Positions 1 through 11,409 of a stretch of DNA of 64,000 bases are shown here, piece by piece. A program made the position numbers and the translations under genes. Location of the stretch: the NCBI GenBank assembly GCA_027186245.1, contig CP114484.1, forward strand, positions 3,484,501-3,548,500, read 5' to 3'. This DNA is from Coriaria nepalensis. Taxonomy: Eukaryota > Streptophyta > Magnoliopsida > Cucurbitales > Coriariaceae. Each line of letters begins with the position of its first letter. The first letter of the stretch is position 1. The notes below the pieces were generated by a model. That model worked only from the letters and a program-made list of their open reading frames with translations, made no database searches and was not told where the DNA came from.

Positions 1-234
1 ACACCTTTTATAGTTGGATTGGGATGAGTTTCTATTTTTTGGGTCAAACCTAGGTCTTTTTCTATTTTATAATTTCTTATTTTTGTGTGGGAAAAATTTG
101 AAATTTAAGAAACTTATGTACAAAAATCAAAATTTTAAGAAACTAGGGACGGGCGGTGCCACCCCTAGCCGGTCCTTAGCTCTGCCCATGTCTGATACTA
201 TCATTGCTTTTATTTCAACCTGATAAGCAATCCT
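1..234. other. Intergenic edge of window, no gene seen
   Basis: AT-rich sequence with one short open frame (14-223) that resembles no family I know and has no splice or promoter context. It probably belongs to the decayed copia element that follows, but I see no diagnostic motif. Confidence 0.4.
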
Positions 235-2400
235 TGGAGGGGGCCATATATTTTGGTGCCACCAAGTACATTTGTGGAGACCGCAACTTATTTATAACGT
301 ACTAGACTTTTGAAGGGGAGCAAGTTTATTTTGCAAATTCTCGAGGAACCTTTATTTTTGTGAAGGGAAATGTTGAAACTGAAATTCTGGAAAATAGCTA
401 GCCTTAACCGGAGTTCTCCATGCCATCAAAATTCATAGAAATCTTCTTTTTGCTGACTTATTGAATATAGAAGGAATTAAGATTGTAATAGAATCTGATA
501 AGATTGTCCTTACTAAACATGAGACATTTTTGGTGAAAATTGTACTTTAAGAATGGTTTGTTGTTTTGAATGTTGTTTCTCATTAAATTAATGAAGTTTC
601 TTCTTCTACTTATATTGATTATGTTATTTTATAATATTCTAGATTAGGTCATACTAATCTTGATTATATTAAAAAAATAGAATATTTATGAAGATGTCAA
701 AATAAGGTAAATCTTCCAAATATTAAGAGAAAGAAGACTGATCCCAAGATCATAGACTGTCCATTTATAGGGTATATTGAAAATAGTGATGCCTACATAT
801 TTTGTTTTAAAATTCGTAAATGATATAATATCAACAAACTCTATAGAGTTTAGAGATACAAAGTTCTTTGAGGTAATTTATCATTTGAAGGAAAAATATG
901 CTAGTGGTTCGGATGATGTTTCTACAAGTCAAATTAGAGACATTGATCTTGAATTCCATGATGAGGATGAGTCATATCTAAATCAGAAGAAGCAAAAAAT
1001 AAAGGAAAGGAAAAGTCTTTGGAAATAAGTTTTACACATTTCTTATTGATAATGATCCAACAATATATGATGATGAGTTTTACATATATGGAAACTTTTT
1101 GATTTGCCTCCTGGATCCAAACCTATGGTTGCCAGTTGATATTTAAAAGGAAACTGAAAAGTGATGGTTTTGTTGAAAAATATAAAACAAAAGTAGTTGC
1201 TAAGGATTTTAGCCAACAGAAAAATAGACCTTTTTGATATATATGCTCATATTGCTAGAATAACCATAATTAGAGTATTGATAGTTTTGGCTGCTATTAA
1301 TAATTTGATTATTCATCAAATGGATCTTAAAAATAACCTTTCTAAATGGAGATTTAGAAGAGAAAATCTACATCACATCTTGAAGGGTTTGTTATTTCCG
1401 CCAAAGAGGAAAGAGTTTGTAGACTTGTAAAATCTTTATACTGTCTAAAACAAGCTCTCAAATTAATGGCATGAAAAATTTGATAAGGTCATAGTTTAAA
1501 ATGGCTTTTCTATTAGTGACTTTGATAGATGTGTATAATGTACTTTAAATTTTTTGAAAACTCTACTGTCAATTGTATGCTTGTATGTTGATGACATAAT
1601 CATTTTGGGAATTGATTTAGACATAGTCAAGTCTACTTCATAATTTCTAGTTTCTAATATCAAAATCACTTTGACCCAATCTTATTATGTTAAGAAAATT
1701 CTGAAGAAGTTTGGATATTATTACTCTAGTTTTTTGTCCACTTCGTTGGATTCTAGTGTACACTTGAGGAAGAATAATGGCGATACAAATTGAATATGCT
1801 AGAGTAATTAAGTGTTTAGTGTATATGATGAAATGTACCAGACTAAATATAGCTTATGAAGTAGGAAGATTGAGTAGATATTCTCATAATTCTAACTATG
1901 AGCATTGGGATGATTTAATTAGAGTATTTATCAACTTCCTTAAGGGTACAATGAATTATGGCTTATATTATACATGCAACCCAACTGTACTTGAAGGCTA
2001 TAATGATGCCAACTAGGTTACATGAGTCGATGAGTCAAACTCAAATAATAGCTTTAGAGCTAGCCGATAAAGAAGTAGAATGTTGAAAAACTTTATGTAT
2101 GATATCCCTTTGTGGATGAAACCGGTTCCTCCCATATCCATGAAATGTAATAGCCAAACAGTTATTGAAAAAGCCTAAAATAAAATTTATAATGGGAAAT
2201 AAAGATGTATCAAACGAAAACATAATATAATAAGGCGATTTCTAAGCGTTTGATTGATAACTTTATATTATGTAAATCCAAAAATGAATTTAGCAGATTC
2301 TCTACAAAGCTGCTAAGCAAGAAGCACATGTGTGAAATATTGAGGGGGATGGGTGTGAAGTCCAGAGAAATAATTGACAATTTCAAAAAGTAGATTCAAT
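235..2400 (+). pseudogene. Decayed Ty1/copia polyprotein (protease to RNase H)
   Basis: Read across frames, this is a copia pol remnant on the + strand. About 245-560 recalls the protease region (GATKYICGDRNLF, then EGEQVYFANSRG). About 630-690 gives RLGHTNLDYIKKIEYL, a GAG-pre-integrase motif. Most of the integrase core is missing. Reverse transcriptase starts near 1150 (EKYKTKVVAKDFSQQ), continues through CRLVKSLYCLKQAL near 1420 and reaches LYVDDIIILG near 1583, so the YVDD catalytic motif is still encoded. The RNase H end near 2280-2350 includes NLADSL and a purine-rich GAGGGGGATGGG that could be the polypurine tract. Frames change repeatedly and stops are common, so it is dead. No long ORF survives; the biggest pieces are 777-1028, 1197-1430 and 1777-2016. 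A Tork-like lineage is my inference from motif style. I found no matching LTR pair in the window. Confidence 0.8.
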
Positions 2401-4219
2401 GGGAAATACAAGCCATACGAGTTGTTTATCAAAGTACTAATTTTCATGTTGAGAGGCTTATCCCTATGATGTACATAATGCTAAACTATAACAAAATTAA
2501 GGGTTGAGTCATAGACTCTTAATGATATTTAGAACCTTAATTAAGGTGATATATTTAGTTGTGGTTTACACACTTAGATAAAGACCACCTATGTTAGTAT
2601 TGATGTAGAGCGGCCTCTACTAAGAATTGAGCTAATTCTTTAGAGCTTTCACTAATCGAGTTGATGCATGACTGCATGTGTGCCCCATGTTAAAATTTAC
2701 CTAAAGATATTTTAGTGTGTTGATCATAAATGAGCCAACTTACATCAATGATTAGGTTTAAAAACTTTTTTTCAATCTAATTTCTGTATGTCTTAGTTTT
2801 TGAACCCTAAATATGGGTCTTGATACTAACATTATGACATACTAAAATCTTAGTTGCTTCTTCTGGTCTAGAAAACTATTTCTCAGATAAACCACTCCCT
2901 TAGCCTCCGGGTCTCGACTATTCTCCAGATTTCTCAATCTCAAAGTTTTAGCTTACTAACCCATTTTTTATTTAAGACTTGTAGAGGAGAATTATGATAG
3001 AATTCTTAAATATTAATATAATTTATAAAAAGAAAATGAAAATCAAATATACCCAACACTAATTTTGACTTCGTCAAAATTCAAATAGAAACCAAAATAT
3101 TTTAATACTATTTTAATAAACTAAAGTTGCACGTCAACACTAACCTTTTGATTTAATTTACCAAGTCAAAATGTGTCAGTTAAAAGTGAGAAGACGTAAG
3201 AGATTTATTCTAACCTGCTCGTGGGTAGAGGTAGCGAAAGAAAAAGAGATTTTGTGAGAGATTTGATGAATTGATGATGAGGTTCGTGGCGAAAATCTCT
3301 AGTCTATTTGTTTCTCACTAGCCTATAAATGGTTAATGGGTTTACAGGACAATGAAAATAATCACTACCCTCCTCCCAAAATTTCTTCTACTTCCATTTC
3401 GTTAACGTTTTTTTCTTGAGAATTCTGAAGAAACACTTTTGAGAACGATAATTTCTGTGCAATTTATTAAAAGGTTCTTACTATTTGAATGCTAGGAGAT
3501 TAATTTGAAAGAGGAACAGATTAAACTTAAGCACATAAAATTATACTTGCCTCGATTTTTCTTTCTTTAATTACTACGTTTATTTTCTACTTGGTTATCA
3601 TATTGCTAGTATTTTTTTAGTACTATTCAGTTTATTTGCTACGAGATTTATCTTAGTATTATTATGATTGGTTTGGATCTTGCTCGAGGTGGAACCTGAA
3701 TACTTGAGCTGCTGTCCGGAAATTTTCAAGTGAAGAATTAGTACTATGAAGCGGTTTAAAGAATTAAGTAATTAATCTTAGACAAAATTAATTTTTGGTA
3801 TCATTATCTACTATCTTCTATTAGTTTATACTTAACTTTGTGTTTAATGGTTATTAGCCGCTGTTTATATTAAATTATTGATTACTTATCTACAGCATAT
3901 AAAGTAGGCCCTATAAGTAATCAAATTTCGATCGAGCCTTCAAATTTATGTATGCCTAAATAAATATATTACAAGAGTGATGTGCCTAACGAATTAGAAT
4001 CACATTCGTGAGAGAAATAATACTAGTTGTTAGTAAGTTTCCAAGGCCCTAGAAACAAAACCAATCCTACATGATAAACTGAAAGATATTCCTTTTTTTT
4101 TTCCTTCTCATTGCAAAATATCTTCTTTTAATTCTGTCCATTAAGCTTGAGGGTCATATTCACATGACTCAAACCTAAAGAGTCAACATACAACGATTTA
4201 TACCAGTCAGAGCCATTGA
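2401..4219. other. Non-coding stretch between copia remnant and P450
   Basis: AT-rich and without any open frame of note on either strand. The first 600 bases probably hold the 3' untranslated part or LTR of the upstream copia remnant, but I could not pair it with a second copy. The last 200 bases include the 3' flank of the P450 gene. Confidence 0.4.
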
Positions 4220-7028
4220 TCATAGTGCGGGAGAATTAGACAATTTCTGGAAAATAATGGGTGCTCCATGTTGTGGATAAAGTAGCATCAAAACCGTTGG
4301 TGCATGCTGATATGTGGGGCCCAAACAGAAAGAGAAGCGTTGAAGTATGATCGCAAGGGCTAATTTCGCTTGCAAAACAGCCAAGTTCTGACCAATGCAA
4401 GTGCGAGTCCCAAGTCCAAATGGAAAGAATGCGGTAGGATGACGAGCCGCATGGGTCAGACCCGATGGAAATCGAGCGGGGTTGAACTCATTTGCATCAT
4501 TTCCCCATATTGTTCGATCATGATGAATCGCCAAGATTGGTATTAGAATCTCAGTCCCGCTTGGAATCTTCATGCCTCCTAACTCCACATCAGCTTTTGC
4601 CCGGCGGATTGTCGCGATTGTTGGTGGGTACAAACGTAGGGACTCGTTTAATATCATACTCAGCTGCATCAACCAACATATGTTTGGACTAATTTCTAAA
4701 TTATTATCATAATAGGGGTTGATATGAAATTTTAGAAAAAAGTAAGCTTTATAAGAAATTATCATGTCAAATAGTAATTAGAAAAGTTTACCGTTTTAAG
4801 CTTAACAACATTATCTTTGGTGGGTAAGTCACGTGCTCCGCAAACCTTAAGAACCTCATCACGTGCCTCAACTTGCCATCTTGGGTGCATTGCTAGCAGA
4901 ACGGTTGTCCATGTCAACAAATTGGATGTGGTTTGTTTGCCAGCAAACAAAAAGCTCTTGCACTCTTCAACAATATCATGGACAGTGATAGTTGTTGATG
5001 ATGGAGAAGAACAATTAGTACTAATGGAGCCTCCAGCTTGAATCAATTGCCCTAATAAATCCTTAGCCGATTCTTTTTTATCAAGGTTTAATGATCCGTT
5101 TCCCGACTTTGCTTTGTGTCGGTCGATTATATTAGTTAATAGTTTCTTGATTTGATTATCCAATTTCCATGATTTCAAGTTTGTTCTTGTTGGTACAAAT
5201 CTGGAAAGCAAAAAATTTGTTAGTGGTACACAAATAGATCAGTTCTTTGAACGGCCGGGGTTGAAAATGAAAAATATGTAAATAACGAGGATAAAAGTAT
5301 AATTTAATCTAAGAATGATTGAAACTAATATGATAAATGGTCGAACATTTCTAAATGTGGTGTCGATGCACAACAGAAAACACAAACGCATGAAAGTTGA
5401 TTGTTAATTTTATCAATGAGGCTTTGATTAATATAAGTAGTGAGAAAATTACCTATAACCAGGAAAAAGAACCTTTTGAAAAGCCTGAGCAGCAATCAAC
5501 ATTTGTTGAGCTTGGAGTCTGAAAATGTCTTTTCCATCTTCATAGCTACTCCCAAATGCTGTTCTTATCATTAAACCTTCCGTTAGGCTTTGAAACCACT
5601 TCGAAACTTCGATCTCAATCTCGCTGGAATCTGGCATTGAAGCACACCATTTCTCCACCATTTCTACTACACTACTTGACATCATAGGTACCAACAGCTA
5701 CACATAAATAATTATTTCTAAATAAGCCATGCACTGTGGTACAATAAGATTATCAAATTAGAGATTTAACCTACAACCAACTGTATAAAAAAAAAAAAAT
5801 TAATTAATCGATCACTTTTTCTTACTTTGAGATTTTCCATATGGAAAGTAGGGGCGATGATTTTTCTGTGGAGGGCCCATTTTTCACCTTTGAGACTAAG
5901 AAGACCATCTCCTTCAAGCTGTTTAACAAGCGGGTGCGCTTCGATTTTTTCGTATGATTCAGATTTCGAAATGAAAATTTCACGAACTAGGTTTGGATCC
6001 GAGATGGTGAGTCGGACTGTGGGTCCAAACCAAATAAGAAATGTTGCACCTGCACAAAGTGAGGTATTCAGGTGATTGAAGATACTAGAAGGTTAGACTC
6101 ACTAGAGTTTCAAAGTTGAAACACTAAACCAGACAAAAAATTATAACCCAATCACAGACTCTAGAAATAGTTGCCTCTACAATATGCTAGGTAGATGTGC
6201 GATGTATGTACTTGTTTTCTATATAATAAATGTAAATTGGCCTACATATTAGATTCCAATGCTTTGGACATGGCAAGTTTAGGAGTGATTGCTAAATGCC
6301 GATAAAATTATTGATATTTGACTGCAACTTCATCCTATGCATTATGAAAATATCAAAATTTTACATTGCTTCAGATGTGAAAAATACTTGTATTAAGAGT
6401 GAACATAAAATAAAATAAACACAACGGAGTGTAAGAGCGTCTTTAATATTTCAGTACGTGAACAAAGAAGTGAAGTAATAGAAAGTACAAGAGTACAGAA
6501 CCTGAACTGATAAACGTGCTGCCAAGCTCAGGGAAAAAAAAGAAAACAACCTGATCAGAAAGGTCTTAAAGTAGAAGTACAACCCTCGAAATTATTCATC
6601 CATAAAGTACTCTACATATTATATATTGATCAATTTTTAATGCCGATAATTAATAATTATCGAGTTCCAAATAACACCAAAAAAAAAAAAAAACCTATTT
6701 AAAGCTACGATAAATATATGATACCATAGGTTTTCTTCCAGTGATGATAAAAGGGAAGAACACGAGGAAGAATGTTGTGAGAGTGATCAGGCAGAGGCTG
6801 AGAGGAAGCCTTGATCATCATTCCAACTACTTCTTTGCCATTTCCAACAACGAAACGATAAGGAGGCCCTCTTATTCCTTGTCTTAAGAAATGTTGTTCT
6901 ATCTTTCTGGGTTTCCACCAAACCAAGTACACTAACTTCTTTATTATAATCATAAGACCAGATGATACTAACAAAATCAATGGAAGTAAAGCAAACTTGA
7001 ACCATTCTAAGAGATATTCTTCCTCCAT
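4220..7028 (-). CDS. CYP734A: Cytochrome P450, CYP734A type (brassinosteroid C-26 hydroxylase)
   Basis: Five exons on the - strand: 7028-6725, 6049-5826, 5697-5453, 5200-4792 and 4663-4220. They join in frame with GT-AG introns (phases 1, 0, 2, 0) to 541 codons, close to the roughly 520 of Arabidopsis BAS1. Residues 12-36 form an N-terminal membrane anchor, then comes a basic patch and the proline-rich IRGPPY. The I-helix reads AGKQTT (344-349), the K-helix ExxR is ESLR (401-404), the PERF-like segment is FNPARF (454-459), and the haem loop PFGLGTRTCIG (475-485) puts the cysteine ligand at 483. Segments such as SHNILPRVLPFYHHWKK and TAFGSSYEDGKDIFRLQAQ match the CYP734A subfamily of the CYP72 clan. 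Known members are ER enzymes that hydroxylate and inactivate brassinolide and castasterone. The start at 7028 gives the family's usual MEEE-type N terminus. I see no frameshift or stop, so the gene looks functional. Substrate is inferred from the family. A neighbouring CYP72-clan subfamily is the main alternative. Confidence 0.93.
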
Positions 7029-8259
7029 TTGTTTTAAGCTCTCTCTCTCCCTCTCTCTAGTCTTTCATCTATCTTGCTTTGTTATCAGCCTGGCATATAA
7101 ATACAGAGCACAAGAAGAAAAGGAGAGAGGGTTTTTTACTTGCTTTATTAGTTTAGGAGAGATAGGCATACGTTACAGCCTAAAAAGGGTCCCCACTGAA
7201 ATTTTAAGTGTCAATGAGTACTGATGAGGTTTCTAATTAATACGAGGGTTGAATTTAAAACTTCAGTTTAGATCCAAAGGTCACTTTTCTCAAAAGTCAA
7301 AAGTATTCAATTTGGCCTTTATTTATATTCCAAATTTTCATTTGTAACCTGCCACTCTCCCTCTCTCTTCTTTCTTCTTCTTTCTTTCTTGACAAAATTG
7401 GAGAAAATGAACCTATTTAAAAATCTAATTATACAAACAACTCATTATAAAGTTTCTATATGAAATGGCTTCCTTTTCATCTTATAACTTAAATGAAACC
7501 ATTAAAAAAAAAAAAATTCCACCGTTTTCTTTCTCAAATTAATAAAAAAAAAAATGTTCATCATTCCCTTCATACACGTCCAAAATCTCTATTAATGCAT
7601 GTCAAAGTCATAAACACATAAACGAACCTTTCAAAATCTCTATTTAAAACCTCCACTAATGAACATTTCAGAACCTTTATTCAGAGCCCATCCGCTCCAA
7701 AACCTAAAAATTTTGAACCTCTATTTCATTTCACAACACTCGATGCCTCGAACTCATGAGAATATGAAAAAAGATAATGCAAAAAAGAAAAAAGTAAGAT
7801 AATTCTTCAATCTCACTTGAACAAAAAGTGAAGAGACTGAAAGCGGTGTTAGAATTAAGCTGGAAAAACCTCCTTCAGGCAATCGGGTAAAAGAATTAAA
7901 AATTAGGATTTTTTTCATCTTTTTTTAATGGAATTTGATTGATTTAGAGTTAAGGTGTTTGAATTTTAATGTCCATGAGCAGTATAATAATTATTTCAAA
8001 CTGTTCTAGGCTCAATGAGCCTATGAAGGGGCCATCGAGCAATAAAGCAGTTTATGTTAGTCCGCTCTACTGCTTGATGGTCCCTTCGCCCATCGAGTTG
8101 TAGAGCATCAATTTTTTTTCAAGTATTTTTTGATTGCTTAGCTTATATTTGTATATCCTAACATTCTATTTCCATTTTTTTTTTTGAGTGATCAACCTCC
8201 AATCTGTCCCCACGATAGTTTGAGATATTTAGAGATACTTGCATATGCCACTTGGTTGA
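7029..8259. other. P450 upstream region and intergenic sequence
   Basis: No gene seen. The first 200 bases are the presumed promoter and 5' leader of the P450, with CT/GA-rich runs at about 7040-7065. I could not choose a convincing TATA box for the - strand. From about 7780 the sequence may already belong to the MULE that follows, but I could not find its terminal inverted repeat. Confidence 0.35.
8029..8105. repeat. Imperfect inverted repeat related to the 83-bp repeats
   Basis: GGCCATCGAGCA near 8031 faces TGCTTGATGGTCCC near 8072, giving an imperfect hairpin. Just after it, CCCATCGAGTTGTAGAG (about 8089-8105) closely resembles CCCATCGAGGCATAGAG at about 10820, inside the tandem repeats on the other side of the ULP1 gene. 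The shared motif suggests both belong to the same mobile element. Confidence 0.5.
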
Positions 8260-10440
8260 TGTTAAGGCTCATCTTAAAAACTCTGGCCAAATTGTAAGCG
8301 TTTTCATTCTCCGAAGAGTCAAGTGCAAGAAAAAATACTAATTGTGGTTTGAGTAGCATAGAAAGTTTGCAATGGTGACGGGTTTAAAATGTCATGATTA
8401 TTCTGTTGACTACACTATTAGGCGAATAGAAAAAGATGACCACCTGTTAAGGAAGTAATTTGGTGGGAAGGTCATAAAAGTTTTAGAGCTTGCATGGACA
8501 TTCATAAGCGATGTTGCCCCATGGAAGACACAGGATGATAAAATTGTGAAAACAAGTATTGTCTACTTCATTGAGAGAGTCAGGTGCGCTCATGAGAGGA
8601 AGAATAAGATCTGGCCATTTACATTGGCCATAGCCAATAATTTGCATCGGTTATTTCAATACTCTTGGGGTAGACTGGGTTTTGAGGCTACCCTTTAGTC
8701 TCTTAAGAGGAAGATTAAGAAAAAGTCGATTGCACATAAAGATTGACTGAAGGGGCAGACGAGAAGGAAAAAGAGGAAATATATTCCTTATACGGATTTT
8801 TGTTGGCTTTATAGGTTAGACTTTCTATTTTAATTTTGTTATTTGGATTTCATGTTGTTGCGTTTATTTTATGTTTGCTAATCCATTTATTACTATGCAA
8901 GTATTTGGATACAAAGTCATTCCTTATATTTCGAAGCGAGCTACAATACGAGATGAAGAGAATCTCATGCCTCAGATTTTAAGATGATCATCCATTGACC
9001 CACTTGTAAGTTATGAAAATGTTGAAAAGTGGACAAGGAAAAAACATGTAGATGTTTCTTTTATATAATTAATTAAACTATTTTACTTCATCTTGATTAA
9101 ATATTGAAATCTAATTCTTTTATTTTCATTTAATACAACTTGTCGTTCGTGAAATCCTGAAACCAACTAAGGAAGAATCCTGAAACCAACGAAGAAAGAC
9201 GCAACTCATGAGTATTTAAGGATTGAAATATTTTTGGATGAGGATGACGAAGCTATGGACATGTTGACTAGGGAATTTGAGGAGGAAGAAGAAGTAGAAG
9301 AAGAAGAAGTACAAGTAAAAGAAGAAGAAGAAACTGGAAAGGAAATTGATAATAGTGATGAAGCTAAGCGAAATAGTTTTAATACAGAGAAGAAGATAGA
9401 GGCACTTTTTATGGGTTTTTTAAAGAAGGTGGAGAAGATATTTAGAGAGCTGAGAGATGACATGAACAATAAGATGAATAAGATGGGATGGATCCAACAA
9501 CATCTCTCAAATATTTTCCTTCATCCTCCATATTTGAGTTTATCTATCACTATAACTCCCCACCACCACCTTAATTTGTTATGCTTGTATCATCAGCACA
9601 ACACTTCAGCCTTCATCCACCATCGAGTAATGTCAAGCATGTGGGTGGGAGAGATTCAGAGGATTTGGCCGAGTCATATGTGACCACGCCCACCATTGAG
9701 ATGAGATGGGGTGAAAGGATGAGGAGGTTTGGTTTGGCCATCATATCTCCTTTTATAGACATAGGAAAAAAAAAAGAAAAATATAAGAGGAAAAAGGAAT
9801 TGAAGGTGACGTTATTGCTTACTCCAAATAAAGAAAATGAGATAGCAATGCAACTATGCCTAGAGGGCAACATGGAGCCGTAAGTATATTTTAAATAATT
9901 AGCTCCATTTCAAGTTACTTTTTGTTATATATGGTTATGTCGCTAACTATACTCATCTTAATTTTTCCGTGGCAGGTCAACTATCATGGGATTCGATGAC
10001 AGTAAGTACGATAAATAATTTTTTGAGGACATACTGAGACTTAAGCCATGACTACATAGTTTCGTAAGTATTCAAAATCGATTAAATTTATTGATAAATT
10101 TCTTTATGGTTGCAGCACATGGATGAGTATATGTTCTTTCTCCATATGAGACAGTAAGAGTTCAATGAGCTTCTCGACTAGTCCGCCGCTTTCATAGATC
10201 AGGTATTCCTGCAGTTTATGGATTATTTTTGGGATAAAAATTTGGGAACTTAGAAGAGGGGGACTATGAAACTGATGTATTTAAAGATGACTCAATGATG
10301 AAGGAGTACGTTGATGGATATAGACTAGTTATCGGAGTCTCATGGAAGTATGTGAACTAACTTTATATACCCTATAATATTAAAAACGAGCATTGGGTGG
10401 CCTTGGTCATGGACATAGACTAAAAACTCAAGACCCCAAC
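8260..10440 (+). pseudogene. DUF1985 / ULP1 (C48) cysteine protease gene of a MULE, broken
   Basis: The N-terminal DUF1985-like domain (8260-8720) includes FAMVTGLKCHDY, LELAWTFISDVAPWK, SIVYFIERVRCAHERK and NNLHRLFQYSWGRLGFEATL. A further piece near 8900 reads FGYKVIPYISKRA. The middle (about 9230-9880) is an acidic linker rich in Glu/Asp, coded by GAA/GAG runs. The C48 protease part starts near 10115 (MDEYMFFLHMRQ) and reaches IPYNIKNEHWVALVMDID near 10375-10425, with the catalytic His of HWV and a following Asp. The conserved Gln and Cys that should come next are absent, because telomere-like repeats begin immediately. Several stops and likely introns interrupt the reading. In cells such proteases would remove SUMO-like modifiers; this copy cannot. 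Its role inside MULEs is unknown. Confidence 0.72.
9279..9334 (+). repeat. GAA/GAG purine microsatellite inside the ULP1-gene linker
   Basis: A run of GAA and GAG triplets codes for the polyglutamate stretch of the linker. It is a simple-sequence expansion in an acidic low-complexity region; the antisense serine-rich frame is only its shadow. Confidence 0.7.
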
Positions 10441-10715
10441 AAGCAGTAGACCTTAAACCTTAAATCTAGACCTTAAATCTTAACCCTAAATCTTAAATCT
10501 TAACCCTAAATCTTAAACCTTAATCCTAGACCTTAAACCTTAATCCTACACTTTAGCCTTAGATTTTAACCATAAACCTTAAATCTCTACTCCATATACC
10601 TTAACCTTTTAACCCTAGATCTTAAACTTTTAACCCTAGATCTTAAACTCTTAACCCTAAATCTTAAATATATAATCCTAGACTTTAAACCTTAAACCTT
10701 AACTGTAGACCATAA
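10441..10715 (+). repeat. Degenerate telomere-like (CCCTAAA / CCTTAAA) array
   Basis: About 275 bases of imperfect heptamers such as CTTAACCCTAAATCTTAAA, CCTTAAACC and TTTTAACCCTAGATCTTAAA. The plant telomere unit is CCCTAAA, and here several exact CCCTAAA units are mixed with C-to-T variants. The array begins within a few codons of the ULP1 catalytic Asp and so truncates that domain. It may be an old interstitial telomere tract or an element-specific satellite that drifted to this shape. Confidence 0.75.
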
Positions 10716-10796
10716 ATGAGCCTTTCAAGACCCTATCAAGTCATTAGGTATGGGAGATAATATGGAAAAAAAAAATCCTTATCTCCCAAATAATAT

Positions 10797-11045
10797 GGCT
10801 CGATGGGTACTTTCAATACCCCATCGAGGCATAGAGCTTGGAAGACAGACTCAAAGAGTCTTTATTCTCCAAATCCTAGGGATTGAAGGGTACTTCAATA
10901 CCCCTTCGAGCTGTAAGGTTTAGAAGATAGAGACTTTTGAGTCACTGTATTCCAAACCCAATAACACAAAGGGTACTTTCAATACACCCTTGAGTCATTA
11001 GGATTAAAAGATAGAAAATTTCTAACATTCAAAATGAGTGATCAA
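10797..11045 (+). repeat. Three tandem copies of an approximately 83-bp repeat with palindromic core
   Basis: Copies start near 10797, 10880 and 10963. Each contains a palindromic core of the type GATGGGTACTTTCAATACCC, then a variable stretch with a TAGAG or TAGAAGATAG motif. A weaker fourth copy may precede them near 10720 (CTTTCAAGACCC). The copies are clearly diverged from each other. They lie between the convergent ULP1 and transposase genes. Confidence 0.7.
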
Positions 11046-11409
11046 AAACCCTAAAGCTATTAATAGTATTATAAGAAGTCATGTAATTAAAATGTTATAA
11101 CAAGAAAGTCTTATAATGTTTAATGAAAAATATTACTACATCAAAGTCATATTGAAGCTGACTACATCTAAAATCACATTCAAAGTTCTATTAAATTGCA
11201 TCACACTGAATAAAGGGATTGGTGGCTCGATGATTGGAGTTTTAAGGGCTATCTTTGGTAGAGAGATTGAGAGATTCCGACATGTTGTCTTATTATGTCC
11301 AAGAGTGCCACATTTGCTACACTTATTTCTCTTCCGTTGTTATTCCTCCCTCTAAGGTATATGTCTCTTTTTAGGCATTTCACTTTATTTACGCATTATG
11401 TGAGGTAGA

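Noticed and set aside
4492..5041. + strand frames of 66 and 74 codons over the P450
   Set aside because: Antisense to P450 exons 4 and 5, which carry all the family motifs.
5827..6075. + strand frame of 82 codons
   Set aside because: Antisense to P450 exon 2.
7095..7106. TATAAATA motif upstream of the P450
   Set aside because: The good match is on the + strand, away from the gene's direction; the - strand reading is weak.
9206..9469. - strand Ser-rich frame of 87 codons
   Set aside because: Mirror image of the GAA/GAG run in the ULP1-gene linker.
10797..11045. Regularly spaced palindromic repeats considered as a CRISPR array
   Set aside because: Repeats are diverged, the intervening parts are related to each other, there are no cas genes, and the host is a plant.
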